Positions 29,778 to 38,354 are shown, counted from the first letter of the stretch. The stretch is DNA of 64,000 nucleotides from Candidatus Nanopelagicales bacterium (GCA_017882705.1 JADGOZ010000034.1:1-64000); one strand, 5' to 3'. Numbers and translations: made by a program. The notes: generated by a model from the sequence alone, not told the origin.

Positions 29778-29783
29778 GCGCCC

Positions 29784-29789
29784 AACCTA
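29784..29789 (-). promoter_or_regulatory. -10 hexamer for leaderless dapD
   Basis: Read on the minus strand the hexamer is TAGGTT, 6 bases before the ATG at 29777. It lies about 20 bases from the opposing dapE hexamer, so the two promoters are packed into one 42-base gap. Confidence 0.5.
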
Positions 29790-29807
29790 CCGAGACGTGA
29801 GTCTGGT

Positions 29808-29813
29808 TAGGCT
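29808..29813 (+). promoter_or_regulatory. -10 hexamer for leaderless dapE
   Basis: TAGGCT ends 6 bases before the GTG at 29820. Its -35 region must overlap the start of dapD. Confidence 0.5.
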
Positions 29814-29819
29814 TCGGGC

Positions 29820-30902
29820 GTGACCGCCACCTCAGCCCTCGACCTGTCGAGCGGCGCAGCCGACCTGCTGCAGGCGCTCATCGACATCGCGAGCGAGTCA
29901 CGCCAGGAGGCCGTCATCGCCGACGCGGTCGAGGCCGCGCTGACGGCGTACGACCACCTCGACGTCGTGCGCGACGGGAACACGATCGTGGCCCGCACGC
30001 ACCTCGGGCACGCGGAGCGCGTCGTCGTCGGCGGCCACCTCGACACCGTGCCGGAGAACGCGAACATGCCGTCGCGTCGCGTCACGGTCGACGGCGAGGA
30101 CCGGATCTACGGCCTCGGCGCCTGCGACATGAAGGGCGGTGTCGCGGTGTCGCTGCGCCTGGCCGCGGCCCTCACCGCCCCGACGCGCGACGTCACGTGG
30201 ATCTACTACGAGGCCGAGGAGATCGACTCGCAGTTCAACGGCCTGCGCCGGCTGGCCGACGAGCGGCCCGAGCTGCTCGCCGCCGACTTCGCCGTGCTGA
30301 TGGAGCCGTCGAACGCGGTCGTCGAGGCGGGCTGCCAGGGCACGATGCGCGTCGACGTGCGTACGTCGGGCACGCGGGCGCACAGCGCGCGGGCGTGGAT
30401 GGGGCACAACGCGATCCACGACGCCGGCGAGGTCCTGCGCCGGCTGGAGGCGTACGAGCCGCGCACGGTCGACATCGACGGCCTCACCTACCGCGAGGGG
30501 CTCAACGCCGTGGGCATCCGCGGCGGAGTCGCCGGCAACGTCATCCCGGACGAGTGCGTGGTCTCGGTGAACTACCGCTTCGCGCCGTCGATCTCCGCAG
30601 CCGAGGCCGAGGCGCACGTGCGCGAGGTCTTCTCCGGCTACGACGTCACGGTGATCGACGCCGTCGACGGCGCGCTCCCCGGCCTCGCGCACCCCGCGGC
30701 GCTGGCGTTCGTCACCGCGGTCGGTGGCTCGCCGAGCCCGAAGTTCGGCTGGACCGACGTAGCCCGGTTCACCGCGCTCGGGGTCCCCGCGGTGAACTAC
30801 GGCACGGGCAACCCGTCGCTCGCGCACCACAAGAACGAGTACGTGCCCGTCGCCGACCTCGCGCGCGTCGAGGCCGGCCTGCGCGCGTGGCTGACGGCAT
30901 GA
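29820..30902 (+). CDS. dapE: Succinyl-diaminopimelate desuccinylase
   Basis: The 360-residue M20-family zinc peptidase removes succinate to give LL-diaminopimelate. Metal ligands and catalytic residues are visible in VVVGGHLDTVP, GLGACDMKGG, YYEAEEID and the final HHKNEYV. With dapC and dapD it completes the succinylase branch within one locus. Its stop overlaps the start of the next small membrane gene (ATGA), so both are co-translated. Confidence 0.94.
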   Translation: MTATSALDLSSGAADLLQALIDIASESRQEAVIADAVEAALTAYDHLDVVRDGNTIVARTHLGHAERVVVGGHLDTVPENANMPSRRVTVDGEDRIYGLGACDMKGGVAVSLRLAAALTAPTRDVTWIYYEAEEIDSQFNGLRRLADERPELLAADFAVLMEPSNAVVEAGCQGTMRVDVRTSGTRAHSARAWMGHNAIHDAGEVLRRLEAYEPRTVDIDGLTYREGLNAVGIRGGVAGNVIPDECVVSVNYRFAPSISAAEAEAHVREVFSGYDVTVIDAVDGALPGLAHPAALAFVTAVGGSPSPKFGWTDVARFTALGVPAVNYGTGNPSLAHHKNEYVPVADLARVEAGLRAWLTA

Positions 30903-31201
30903 CCGACGGACCCGTGGGTGACGGCGCCCCTGACCGGCCGACCGACGCCGAGCTCGAGGCGATCGTGAACTCGCCGCCGCCGACGGGGTACCGCACGCTG
31001 CTGATCGGCTCGATCGTCTGCGGCGTCGTGTGCTTCGCGATCACCGTCTGGATGTCGCAGCTGCTGGCGCCGGCCGACACCCAGAGCAGCGTCTCGATCA
31101 CGCCGCTGCTGCTGGTGCTGCTGGTCGCCTTCGGGGTCACGCTCGCCGGCTGCATCGCGATGGGTTACGCCGCGGCCCGCCGCAAGCCGCCGAGCGACTA
31201 G
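30899..31201 (+). CDS. Small two-helix membrane protein
   Basis: The 100-residue protein has a charged N-terminus of about 30 residues and two transmembrane helices (about 33-55 and 68-90), ending in a basic RRKPPSD tail. No family recognised. It overlaps the dapE stop by four bases and is probably expressed with it. Confidence 0.75.
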   Translation: MTDGPVGDGAPDRPTDAELEAIVNSPPPTGYRTLLIGSIVCGVVCFAITVWMSQLLAPADTQSSVSITPLLLVLLVAFGVTLAGCIAMGYAAARRKPPSD

Positions 31202-31235
31202 CCCCCGGGTGACCCCGTTCGGGCCAGGTTCGGGC

Positions 31236-31241
31236 TAGCGT
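31236..31241 (+). promoter_or_regulatory. -10 hexamer for leaderless LOG gene
   Basis: TAGCGT ends 6 bases before the GTG at 31248. GTTCGGGC is repeated twice just upstream. Confidence 0.45.
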
Positions 31242-31247
31242 CACGGT

Positions 31248-32054
31248 GTGACGACTCCTCCCCAGCCCGGGCCCACCGACGGCGGCGGCGAGCCCCGTCG
31301 GGTCAAGGGCCCGGTGACCCTGCGGCGCTCGCAGGTCACCGGCACCACCACCGACCAGCGGCTGCTCGACACCCGCGGTCCCAGCGACTGGGTGCACACC
31401 GACCCCTGGCGCGTGCTGCGGATCCAGGCCGAGTTCGTCGAGGGCTTCGGCGCCCTTGCGGGACTGGGCCCGGCCGTGAGCATCTTCGGCTCGGCGCGCA
31501 CGAAGCCCGGCTCCGAGGAGTACGCCGCTGCCCAGGAGGTCGCGGCCGAGCTCGCGCGCAGCGGCTACGCCGTCATCACCGGCGGCGGCCCCGGGATCAT
31601 GGAGGCCGCGAACCGCGGAGCCTGCGAGGCCGGGGGCGTCTCGGTCGGCCTCGGCATCGAGCTGCCGTTCGAGCAGGGCATGAACGACTGGGTCGACATC
31701 GGCGTGGACTTCCGCTACTTCTTCGCGCGCAAGACGATGTTCGTGAAGTACGCCCAGGCGTTCGTCGTCTTTCCGGGCGGCTTCGGCACCTTCGACGAGC
31801 TCTTCGAGGCGCTCACCCTGGTCCAGACCGGCAAGGTCACGTCGTTCCCGGTGGTGCTCATGGGATCGGCGTACTGGGGCGGGCTCGTCGCCTGGCTCCG
31901 CGAGACGGTCGTGGCCGAGGGCAAGATCTCGCCCAAGGACCTCGACCGGTTCCACGTCACCGACGACGTCGCCGAGGCCGTGCGGCTCGTCGACGCCGGG
32001 TTCCGCGGCCACAACGGCGCGACCGCCGAGTGGTACCCGCCCGTGGAGGTCTGA
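31248..32054 (+). CDS. LOG family (TIGR00730) Rossmann-fold protein, long form
   Basis: The 268-residue protein belongs to the LOG/lysine-decarboxylase-like family, whose studied members are cytokinin riboside 5'-monophosphate phosphoribohydrolases. The nucleotide-binding motif is FPGGFGTFDEL, with GGGPGIMEAANRGA upstream. An N-terminal extension of about 65 residues precedes the Rossmann fold. It is one base from a second, shorter LOG gene, with which it forms a tandem pair. In M. tuberculosis a single LOG gene (Rv1205) lies near dapE. Confidence 0.85.
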   Translation: MTTPPQPGPTDGGGEPRRVKGPVTLRRSQVTGTTTDQRLLDTRGPSDWVHTDPWRVLRIQAEFVEGFGALAGLGPAVSIFGSARTKPGSEEYAAAQEVAAELARSGYAVITGGGPGIMEAANRGACEAGGVSVGLGIELPFEQGMNDWVDIGVDFRYFFARKTMFVKYAQAFVVFPGGFGTFDELFEALTLVQTGKVTSFPVVLMGSAYWGGLVAWLRETVVAEGKISPKDLDRFHVTDDVAEAVRLVDAGFRGHNGATAEWYPPVEV

Positions 32055-32055
32055 G

Positions 32056-32661
32056 ATGCCGTCCGTGGCCGTCTTCTGCGCCTCGAGCGAGGACATCGAC
32101 GAGCGCTACGCCGTGCTCGCCGGTGAGGTCGGGTTCGCGCTCGCGCGACGGGGATGGACCCTGGTCACCGGCGGCGGGTCGGTGAGCTGCATGGGCGCCG
32201 TCGCCCGCGCCGCGCGCGCCGGCGGCGCGCACACGATCGGCGTCATCCCGCGCGCCCTCGTCGAGCTCGAGGTCGCCGACCACGGTGCCGACGAGCTCGT
32301 CGTCACCGACGACATGCGCGAGCGCAAGGGCGAGATGGACCGGCGCAGCGACGCCTTCCTCACCCTGCCTGGCGGCATCGGCACGCTCGAGGAGCTGCTC
32401 GAGATCTGGGTCGCCCGCTCGCTGCGCATGCACGACAAGCCGATCGTGGTCCTCGACCCGTGGGGCGACCTCGAGCCGCTCGCCCTGCTCGTGAGCGGCC
32501 TCGTCGAGGCCGGCTTCGTCCGCGACAGTGCCGCCGCCCAGCTGGTCTGGACCTCGAGCGTCGACGACGCGATCGCCGCGATCGAGAAGGGCTGGGCCGA
32601 GGCCGGCCGCCCCGGTCAGGCCGAGCCCACCGCCGCAGAATGGCTCGAGGCCGAGCCGTGA
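32056..32661 (+). CDS. LOG family (TIGR00730) Rossmann-fold protein, short form
   Basis: The 201-residue LOG protein of standard length has the start VAVFCASSEDIDERY, GGGSVSCMGAVARAA, DMRERKGEMDRRSDAF and the signature LPGGIGTLEELLEIW, the last two matching plant and Mycobacterium LOG active sites better than the upstream paralogue does. It is likely the catalytically typical member of the pair. It ends 10 bases from a convergent gene. Confidence 0.87.
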   Translation: MPSVAVFCASSEDIDERYAVLAGEVGFALARRGWTLVTGGGSVSCMGAVARAARAGGAHTIGVIPRALVELEVADHGADELVVTDDMRERKGEMDRRSDAFLTLPGGIGTLEELLEIWVARSLRMHDKPIVVLDPWGDLEPLALLVSGLVEAGFVRDSAAAQLVWTSSVDDAIAAIEKGWAEAGRPGQAEPTAAEWLEAEP

Positions 32662-32671
32662 CCGGCCCGCA

Positions 32672-33145
32672 TCACCACAGGTAGGGGATCAAGGCCTTCG
32701 GCACGGTCCTGCGGTACGCCGGATAGCCCCGGTACGTCACCGTCAGGAAGTCCTCCTCGACGCGGCGCTTGAGGTCGAGCACCACGGCGAGGGCCGCCGT
32801 GGGCGCCAGCGCCCACGGCGTCGTCTGCAGGCTGAAACCGAGCGCCATGAGCATCAGCCCTCCGTAGATCGGGTGGCGGACCACGGCGTAGACACCGTCG
32901 GTCCGCAGCGTCTGGCCCTTGAGCGGCTCGGGCACGGCGGTGAGCGCCGGGCCGAGGCCGGTCAGCGCCATCGCGGCGAGGACCAGGCCGCCGAGCAGTG
33001 CGAGCGCCCCCACGAGCGCCACCGCGACCTGCGCCCGGCCCTCCCAGCCACCGCGCCCGATCACGCCCACGACGGCGATCACGAGCAGCAGCGTCATCTG
33101 GAGGACTACCCAGCCCTGTCCACGGGTGCCGAGTCGGGGGATCAC
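32672..33145 (-). CDS. Isoprenylcysteine carboxyl methyltransferase-like membrane protein
   Basis: The 157-residue protein has four to five transmembrane helices and the C-terminal signature of the ICMT/phospholipid methyltransferase group: YAVVRHPIYGGLMLMALG, then EEDFLTVTYRGYPAYRRTV. In bacteria these enzymes methylate lipids or remain uncharacterised. The minus-strand GTG start is preceded by CAGACT at 6 bases, a possible leaderless promoter. Confidence 0.8.
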   Translation of the reverse strand: MIPRLGTRGQGWVVLQMTLLLVIAVVGVIGRGGWEGRAQVAVALVGALALLGGLVLAAMALTGLGPALTAVPEPLKGQTLRTDGVYAVVRHPIYGGLMLMALGFSLQTTPWALAPTAALAVVLDLKRRVEEDFLTVTYRGYPAYRRTVPKALIPYLW

Positions 33146-33159
33146 CCGACGAGTCTGCC

Positions 33160-33636
33160 CTACCGCGTGCGGACGACGACTGCTGTGCCGCTCGAGGCCC
33201 GGACGACCACCTCGTCGCCGACGGCGAGGGTGGACGCCGGAACGGTCTGACGCGCCTTGCGCACGGTCGTTCCCGAGGTCACGGCGTACGTCGCCGAGAA
33301 GCCGTCGGTGCTCGAGACGGTGATCGAGCCCGCCGACGCCGCTGCGAGCGTCCCGCGCTGCACGTCGACGACCGTCGTTCCGCCGGCGGTCCTCATCGTG
33401 AGCTGCCCGTGGAGCAGGTTCCGCAGCACACCTGCGCGTCGCCCCGGGCCGGCCGCGGCCGCGCCGCCCAGGGGGCCGTCCAGCGTGCCAGCCGACACGG
33501 CCGCCGGCCGGGGGGCCTGGGCGGACGTGCGATCCGACGCGAAGGCGAGGCCGGTGACGGCGGTGGCGCCCACGGCGCCGGCGGCCACCCAGGCCGCGGT
33601 GGTGGCGGCACGACGCGCTCGTGCGGTGCTGGTCAT
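33160..33636 (-). CDS. Secreted or membrane-anchored hypothetical protein (DUF5666-like)
   Basis: The 158-residue protein has a basic N-terminus and a hydrophobic segment (about 9-30) that could be a signal peptide or anchor, then an Ala/Pro-rich linker and a small beta-rich domain in which TTVVDVQRGTLAAAS, GSITVSSTDGFSATYAV and VPASTLAVGDEVVV resemble DUF5666-type repeats. ATG 33636 is chosen over a further upstream ATG because GGAGACC precedes it and the hydrophobic segment follows. Function unknown. Confidence 0.65.
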   Translation of the reverse strand: MTSTARARRAATTAAWVAAGAVGATAVTGLAFASDRTSAQAPRPAAVSAGTLDGPLGGAAAAGPGRRAGVLRNLLHGQLTMRTAGGTTVVDVQRGTLAAASAGSITVSSTDGFSATYAVTSGTTVRKARQTVPASTLAVGDEVVVRASSGTAVVVRTR

Positions 33637-33792
33637 GGAGGTCTCCCCCGTCGCAGGAGGGCGGGTCGCCCTCGTCGACCCCCAGGCTGGAGCGCCGGGG
33701 TGCAGCACCCGTCAGGCCCCGGTTCGGGTCAGGTAAGGCCCGACCCGGTACGCCGGACGCTCCCCGGCTCGTGCGCGTGGCATGCTCGTGCC

Positions 33793-34116
33793 GTGACCCT
33801 GGTCTTCCTGCTCGCGGCGATCCTCGTCATCGGGGCCGGCACCATGCTCGCCGTCGGCCGTCTCGGGGAGCTCCCCGACGTCGAGCCCGACCGTGCGCCC
33901 CTGGCCCTGCCCGACGACCGCCCGATGGCCCGCCAGGACGTCGACGGCGTCCGCTTCGCCGTCGGGATGCGCGGCTACCGCATGGACGAGGTCGACGACG
34001 TCCTCGACCGCCTGGCCGCCGAGGTCGACCAGCGTGACGCCAGGATCGCGGAGCTCGAGTCCCGCCTCGCCGGTCGAGGACTCCCGCGCCCCGAGGCCGC
34101 CGACCCTGGGGCATGA
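33793..34116 (+). CDS. DivIVA-domain small membrane protein
   Basis: The 107-residue protein has an N-terminal transmembrane helix (about 2-22), a linker, and a DivIVA-type motif, FAVGMRGYRMDEVDDVLDRL, followed by a short coiled coil. DivIVA/Wag31 proteins organise polar growth in actinobacteria; this small form corresponds in position to M. tuberculosis Rv1209, upstream of tag. It overlaps the tag start by four bases. The GTG at 33793 has the hexamer CATGCT 6 bases before it. Confidence 0.78.
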   Translation: MTLVFLLAAILVIGAGTMLAVGRLGELPDVEPDRAPLALPDDRPMARQDVDGVRFAVGMRGYRMDEVDDVLDRLAAEVDQRDARIAELESRLAGRGLPRPEAADPGA

Positions 34117-34706
34117 ACGACCTCGTCCGCGGCGACGACGGCCTGCTGCGCTGCCCCTGGGGCGCCTCGACGCCCGACTACCAGCGCTACCACGACACCG
34201 AGTGGGGGCGCCCGGTCCACGGCGACGTCGCGATCTTCGAGCGGCTCACCCTGGAGGCGTTCCAGTCCGGGCTGTCCTGGCTGACGATCCTGCGCAAGCG
34301 GGAGTCCTTCCGGGCGGCCTTCGACGGCTTCGCGATCGGCACGGTCGCGGCCTACGCCGAGGCCGACCGCGCTCGCCTGCTGGCCGACGCCGGCATCGTG
34401 CGCAACCGGGCCAAGGTCGACGCCACGATCACGAACGCCCGGGCGGCCTCGGAGCTGCTCGCAGCCGAGGGTGAGGGTGCCCTCGACCGGCTGGTCTGGT
34501 CCTTCGCCCCGGCGCGTGGCCGCCCCCGTCCGAGGCGTCTCTCCGATGTGGCGGCCGCGACGCCCGAGTCCGTCGCCCTGGCGAAGGCGCTCAAGACGCG
34601 CGGCTTCGTCTTCGTCGGCCCCACGACCATGCACGCGGCCATGCAGGCCATGGGTCTCGTGGACGACCACCTGCAGGGGTGCGCGGCCGTCCGGGGTGCG
34701 GGTTAG
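34113..34706 (+). CDS. tag: DNA-3-methyladenine glycosylase I
   Basis: The 197-residue base-excision-repair enzyme removes 3-methyladenine from DNA. Typical features are CPWGASTPDYQRYHDTEWGR near the N-terminus, LTLEAFQSGLSWLTILRKRE, and a C-terminal His and Cys in DDHLQGC that complete the zinc snap with the N-terminal Cys and His. It is translationally coupled to the DivIVA-like gene and followed by the DUF3117 gene. Confidence 0.93.
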   Translation: MNDLVRGDDGLLRCPWGASTPDYQRYHDTEWGRPVHGDVAIFERLTLEAFQSGLSWLTILRKRESFRAAFDGFAIGTVAAYAEADRARLLADAGIVRNRAKVDATITNARAASELLAAEGEGALDRLVWSFAPARGRPRPRRLSDVAAATPESVALAKALKTRGFVFVGPTTMHAAMQAMGLVDDHLQGCAAVRGAG

Positions 34707-34721
34707 GAGCAGTCGCCCGTA

Positions 34722-35606
34722 TCAGGGATAATGGTCGCCGAGGAGTTCGCGTCGGCCCTTCCGGCGACGCGACGATGTGACAAGGGGTGCAGCATGGCCG
34801 CCATGAAGCCGCGTACGGGCGATGGCCCGCTCGAGGTCACCAAGGAGGGTCGCGGCATCGTCATGCGCGTCCCGCTCGAGGGCGGCGGCCGTCTCGTCGT
34901 CGAGCTCACCCCCGACGAGGCCCGTGACCTCGGCGCCCAGCTGACCACCGTCGCGGGGTGATCCAGCGCACCATACGCAGCGAACGGCCCCGCCCCCGTG
35001 AGGGGGCGGGGCCATTCGCACGTACGGGGCCCAGCCGGGGGCGCGCCGCCGTGCGACGGCCAGCGCCGCTGCCGTCCGCGCGAGCTCGGCCGGGTCCACC
35101 GACCAGGCCCGAACGTGGCGGGTGTCCGGAGCGGCGGAGCAGTGGGCAAGATGCTCCCGGGCGCGCTCGATCTGCTCGAGACGCTGATCGACGTAGTGCC
35201 ACGGCAGCAGCTCGTCCACGACGCCGTACGTCGAGTCCTGGTCGTCGATGGCGCCGAGGGCCGTCGTCGCAGCAGCGTGGGCCACGGGGTCGTACTCCGA
35301 CAGGTAGACCTTCAGGCTGAGATGGGCGCCGGGGGAGGGCTCACGCTGTCCCTCCTGCGGGGTCGGAGCCACGGACGGGTCGGTCGTGAGCATCCACGAA
35401 CCCCACGCGAGGTCCTCCGGGCCGACAAGACCGATGCGCATCGCGTCGTCGTGGAACCGGTGGGCCACCCACGACGTGCCGTCCGACGCGCTGACGTGAC
35501 CCTGGTCGTCTACGGCGGGCCTATGGCCCGCCAGGTCACGACGCAGGCGCTCGCGTTCCCGGGTCAGCGCCTCGTGCCGGAGTCCGTACTCGGCAGCACT
35601 GGGCAT
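34722..35606 (-). CDS. Hypothetical protein; frame runs antisense through the DUF3117 gene
   Basis: The 294-codon frame begins [20 protein letters not shown] at 35606 and overlaps the 3' end of the next minus-strand gene upstream by 43 bases. The first ~200 residues look coding (hydrophilic helices, Trp and Asp rich, e.g. YGVVDELLPWHYVDQRL). The last ~95 residues read antisense through the strong terminator and the entire DUF3117 gene, so the true protein probably ended earlier and its stop may have been lost. No family recognised. Treat the C-terminal boundary as unknown. Confidence 0.5.
   Translation of the reverse strand: MPSAAEYGLRHEALTRERERLRRDLAGHRPAVDDQGHVSASDGTSWVAHRFHDDAMRIGLVGPEDLAWGSWMLTTDPSVAPTPQEGQREPSPGAHLSLKVYLSEYDPVAHAAATTALGAIDDQDSTYGVVDELLPWHYVDQRLEQIERAREHLAHCSAAPDTRHVRAWSVDPAELARTAAALAVARRRAPGWAPYVRMAPPPHGGGAVRCVWCAGSPRDGGQLGAEVTGLVGGELDDETAAALERDAHDDAATLLGDLERAIARTRLHGGHAAPLVTSSRRRKGRRELLGDHYP
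34794..34961 (+). CDS. DUF3117 mini-protein
   Basis: The 55-residue protein is of a type widely conserved in actinobacteria (Rv1211 in M. tuberculosis), with MKPRTGDGPLEVTKEGRGIV and ending LTPDEARDLGAQL. Function unknown. ATG 34794 follows AAGGGGTG; GATAAT at 34727-34732 could be its -10. A strong terminator follows within 20 bases. Confidence 0.88.
   Translation: MAAMKPRTGDGPLEVTKEGRGIVMRVPLEGGGRLVVELTPDEARDLGAQLTTVAG
34981..35018 (+). terminator. Strong terminator after the DUF3117 gene
   Basis: A 12-bp stem (34986-34997 with 35002-35013) has a 4-base GTGA loop and is extended by CGAA/TTCG around one mismatch. It ends the DivIVA-like/tag/DUF3117 group. Confidence 0.8.
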
Positions 35607-36157
35607 GGGGTTTGGCACGCGGTCGGTCGGACCGGTCGTTGAGTGCGATCGGTGTAGACACGGGCGTCGCGTGCCGAGAGGTGCGGGTTGAGCACCCGCA
35701 GGGTCCACATCGCGGTGTCCCGCCTCTCGGCGTAGGAACGGAGCATGAGCGGGCGGGGCGACGGAGGCAGGTCGGCCGGGTCTGCGAGCGCCTCAGCAAA
35801 CGTCTCCCGCCACAGCTCCATCGCCCGCTCGACGGTCGGCAGCGTGGCCTGCGGACGCTCGAGCGCGGCGACCCGCAGGAACTCCTCGACGTACGGCCGC
35901 GCCGCCTCCAGAGTCGGTCGGTGGCCCCACGCCTGCCCGGTGGGCACCCATTCGTGGCCCCGCCGCACGGCCCACGTGTAGCTCCCGACGTCGCACCAGA
36001 CGCAGCCGGGCGAGAAGAAGGCGTCGCCCTCGTTGCGGGCCCACTCCTCGTAGTCCCAGGTGACCATCGTCATGAGAAGGCTGCAGGAGTGGCAGGTCTC
36101 CGAGGGCGGACCGGCGGTGGCCTCGTCGAGCGAGCGTCCGAGGCACGGCCTGGGCAT
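35564..36157 (-). CDS. Hypothetical protein with two CxxC motifs (possible zinc ribbon)
   Basis: The 197-residue protein has CxxC at residues 22-25 (TCHSC) and 52-55 (GCVWC), a spacing that fits a zinc ribbon with an acidic, aromatic finger. A helical region (about 85-170) follows. ATG 36157 is chosen because GAGGAG precedes it. It overlaps the next gene by 43 bases, so the two were probably expressed together. No family recognised. The pair sits where M. tuberculosis, from memory, carries glgA/glgC and other genes, between the DUF3117 gene and the O-methyltransferase. Confidence 0.6.
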   Translation of the reverse strand: MPRPCLGRSLDEATAGPPSETCHSCSLLMTMVTWDYEEWARNEGDAFFSPGCVWCDVGSYTWAVRRGHEWVPTGQAWGHRPTLEAARPYVEEFLRVAALERPQATLPTVERAMELWRETFAEALADPADLPPSPRPLMLRSYAERRDTAMWTLRVLNPHLSARDARVYTDRTQRPVRPTACQTPCPVLPSTDSGTRR

Positions 36158-36261
36158 CCGGGGAGTCTCCTCGGGTCGACGGCGCCGCGTCCGCGCCGTT
36201 GCCCGATCGGAGGCGCGGCGTGCCGGGGCCCAGTGAGGACCCACGCGCGGTGGTGTGCGGG

Positions 36262-36912
36262 CTAGCGGCGTACGGCGGTCAGCAGCCCGTCGCCGACGGG
36301 GAGCAGGGCGACCAGCCACCGCTCGTCGTCCTGCAGGGCCGTCAGGGCGCCGCGGATGGCGATCGTGTCGGGATCGCGCTGCGCGGGATCGGCCACCTTG
36401 TCGTGCCAGAGCGAGTTGTCGACCGCGAGCACCCCGCCGGTGCGGAGCAGCCTGGCCGCCTCCTCGACGTACTCCGGGTACTCGTCCTTGGCGCCGTCGG
36501 CGAACACGAGGTCATAGGAGGAGTCCGCGAGGCGGGGCAGCACCTCGAGCGCGCGCCCGGTGATGAGGCGCGTCCGCGACGGGGAGATCCCCTCGGCCGC
36601 GAACGCCTCGCGGGCCTGTCGCTGGTGCTCGGCCTCGATGTCGACCGAGGTCAGCACGCCGTTCTCGCGCATCCCGCGCAGCAGCCAGATGCCCGAGACG
36701 CCCGTCCCGGTGCCGATCTCCACGACGTGCCGCGCGTCCACGACGGCCGCGAGGAGGCGCAGCGCCGCGCCCCCGCCGGGGTGGATCGGCACGCAGCCGA
36801 CCTCCTCGGCCCGGGCCCGGGCGTCGGCGAGCACGGCATCCTCGGCGACGTACGCCTCGGAGTACTCCCAGCTGGTTCGGAACGCGGCGAGGCCGCGTGC
36901 GTCAAGGTCCAC
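36262..36912 (-). CDS. SAM-dependent O-methyltransferase (Rv1220c-like)
   Basis: The 216-residue protein is a class I O-methyltransferase of the catechol/caffeoyl-CoA type: SAM motif [17 protein letters not shown], acidic SVDIEAEHQ, and [18 protein letters not shown]. The substrate is unknown; the same gene lies upstream of and divergent from sigE in mycobacteria. The minus-strand GTG at 36912 lacks a Shine-Dalgarno sequence and has TAGCCT 6 bases upstream. Confidence 0.87.
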   Translation of the reverse strand: MDLDARGLAAFRTSWEYSEAYVAEDAVLADARARAEEVGCVPIHPGGGAALRLLAAVVDARHVVEIGTGTGVSGIWLLRGMRENGVLTSVDIEAEHQRQAREAFAAEGISPSRTRLITGRALEVLPRLADSSYDLVFADGAKDEYPEYVEEAARLLRTGGVLAVDNSLWHDKVADPAQRDPDTIAIRGALTALQDDERWLVALLPVGDGLLTAVRR

Positions 36913-36918
36913 GCCGCG

Positions 36919-36924
36919 AGGCTA
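36919..36924 (-). promoter_or_regulatory. -10 hexamer for leaderless O-methyltransferase
   Basis: On the minus strand TAGCCT lies 6 bases before the GTG start. Confidence 0.45.
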
Positions 36925-36966
36925 TCGGGGCCGCGACCCCGTGGCGGCCCCAACGCGCACCTGTCG

Positions 36967-36992
36967 GGAACCTGTCCGCACCCAGGATCGTC
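36967..36992 (+). promoter_or_regulatory. Possible ECF (SigE-type) promoter for sigE
   Basis: GGAACC (36967-36972), 16 bases, then CGTC (36989-36992) resembles the GGAAC...CGTT pattern of stress ECF sigma promoters, which would make sigE autoregulated. It lies about 100 bases before the sigE start in the gap shared with the divergent methyltransferase. Confidence 0.45.
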
Positions 36993-37095
36993 GAGCAGGA
37001 CGAGTGACCCGGGCACGCCGGACCACTCTCTCAGTCGATTCTCAGCGTCGTTCGAGCGTGCGGGCGTTTCGTCGCCCCGCCCCAGGGAAGGCACC

Positions 37096-37773
37096 ATGGA
37101 GATCACGACCGGTGGGGCGAGCAACGGCCTCGCCCTTCTCGACCGGTTCGTGGCAGCCCCTGAGGAGCTGGGCACCATGGTCGACGACTCACGCGCGACG
37201 GACGGGCAGCACGCCACCCCGCCGGCGCCGTACGCCGCCCCGTCGTGGGACGACGTCGTCCGCGACCACGGCGCGCGGGTCTACCGCCTCGCCTACCGCC
37301 TGACCGGCAACCAGCACGACGCCGAGGACCTCACCCAGGAGGTGTTCGTCCGCGTCTTCCGGTCGCTGTCGCAGTACACCCCGGGCACGTTCGAGGGCTG
37401 GCTGCACCGGATCACCACGAACCTCTTCCTCGACCAGATGCGCCGCAAGGCACGGATCCGCTTCGATGGCCTCCCCGACGACGCCGCCGACCGCATCCCC
37501 TCGCGCGAGGTCGGCCCGGCTCAGCTGCTCGACGACCGCAGCTACGACGCCGACGTCCAGGCCGCGCTCGACGCCCTCCCGCCGGACTTCCGGGTGGCCG
37601 TCGTCCTCTGCGACATCGAGGGCCTCACCTACGAGGAGATCAGCGAGCTGCTCGGCATCAAACTCGGCACCGTCCGCTCGCGCATCCACCGTGGTCGCGC
37701 GCAGCTGCGCGAGTCGCTCGCCCACCGCACTCCGCGCACCGCGCAGCGGCTGCCCGCGGGAGGGGCTCCGTGA
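37096..37773 (+). CDS. sigE: Extracytoplasmic-function sigma factor SigE
   Basis: The 225-residue ECF sigma factor has region 2 ([31 protein letters not shown]) at about 60-125 and region 4 ([28 protein letters not shown], then [16 protein letters not shown]) at about 160-215. An N-terminal extension of about 50 residues is present, as in mycobacterial SigE. ATG 37096 has GGGAAGG before it; a second ATG at 37174 would shorten the extension and may be an alternative start. It controls envelope-stress genes and is followed directly by its anti-sigma factor. Confidence 0.92.
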   Translation: MEITTGGASNGLALLDRFVAAPEELGTMVDDSRATDGQHATPPAPYAAPSWDDVVRDHGARVYRLAYRLTGNQHDAEDLTQEVFVRVFRSLSQYTPGTFEGWLHRITTNLFLDQMRRKARIRFDGLPDDAADRIPSREVGPAQLLDDRSYDADVQAALDALPPDFRVAVVLCDIEGLTYEEISELLGIKLGTVRSRIHRGRAQLRESLAHRTPRTAQRLPAGGAP

Positions 37774-38354
37774 GCCGCTGCCTCGGTCCGCGCATCGCCG
37801 ACCTCGCCGACGGCCGTCTCGCGCCGGCCGAGGCCGAGCGAGCCTTCGCCCACGTCGCCGTCTGCACGACCTGCCACGAGGCGCTCACGGCGCAGCGTGC
37901 CGTGCGCTCGCGGCTCGACACGGTCGGGCCCGTCGATCCGCCCTCGGACCTGATGGGGCGGCTGCGCGGCATCGCCGACCCCCGCGACGCCGCGGTTCCC
38001 CCGATCCCGTCCCAGGGCGGGGCCGGCCTCCGCCCCGGCGGGGCTGCCGGGCGCCGTCCTGCGGGGGCCGGCGACGCCCCCACCCGTCCCCCCGTCCAGG
38101 GCCGGCGCCGCCGGATCGTCGCAGCGGGTGCGGCAGGAGCCGCCGCCTTGGCCCTCGCCGTCGTCGTCGGCGGCTCGTCTGCCCTCACCGGCGCCGTCGT
38201 CACCCGCCCCTCGATCGCGCCGGTCGTCGACACGTTCGCCGTCGAGCACGCGGTGAGCGCCGACCAGATGCCGTTCTCCGGGCCCCGCATCGTCACCGTG
38301 GGCTACGTCGGCCCGGTGGCGCCCGACCCGGCGCAGCCCACTCCGACCCCGTGA
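37770..38354 (+). CDS. Anti-sigma factor of SigE (RseA-like, zinc-binding)
   Basis: The 194-residue membrane protein has an N-terminal anti-sigma domain with the HxxxCxxC pattern in [12 protein letters not shown] (ZAS motif), a Pro/Gly-rich linker, one transmembrane helix (about 113-138) and an outer C-terminal segment. It would hold SigE inactive until degraded or oxidised. Its GTG overlaps the sigE stop by four bases, and its stop overlaps the next start in the same way. Confidence 0.88.
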   Translation: MSRCLGPRIADLADGRLAPAEAERAFAHVAVCTTCHEALTAQRAVRSRLDTVGPVDPPSDLMGRLRGIADPRDAAVPPIPSQGGAGLRPGGAAGRRPAGAGDAPTRPPVQGRRRRIVAAGAAGAAALALAVVVGGSSALTGAVVTRPSIAPVVDTFAVEHAVSADQMPFSGPRIVTVGYVGPVAPDPAQPTPTP

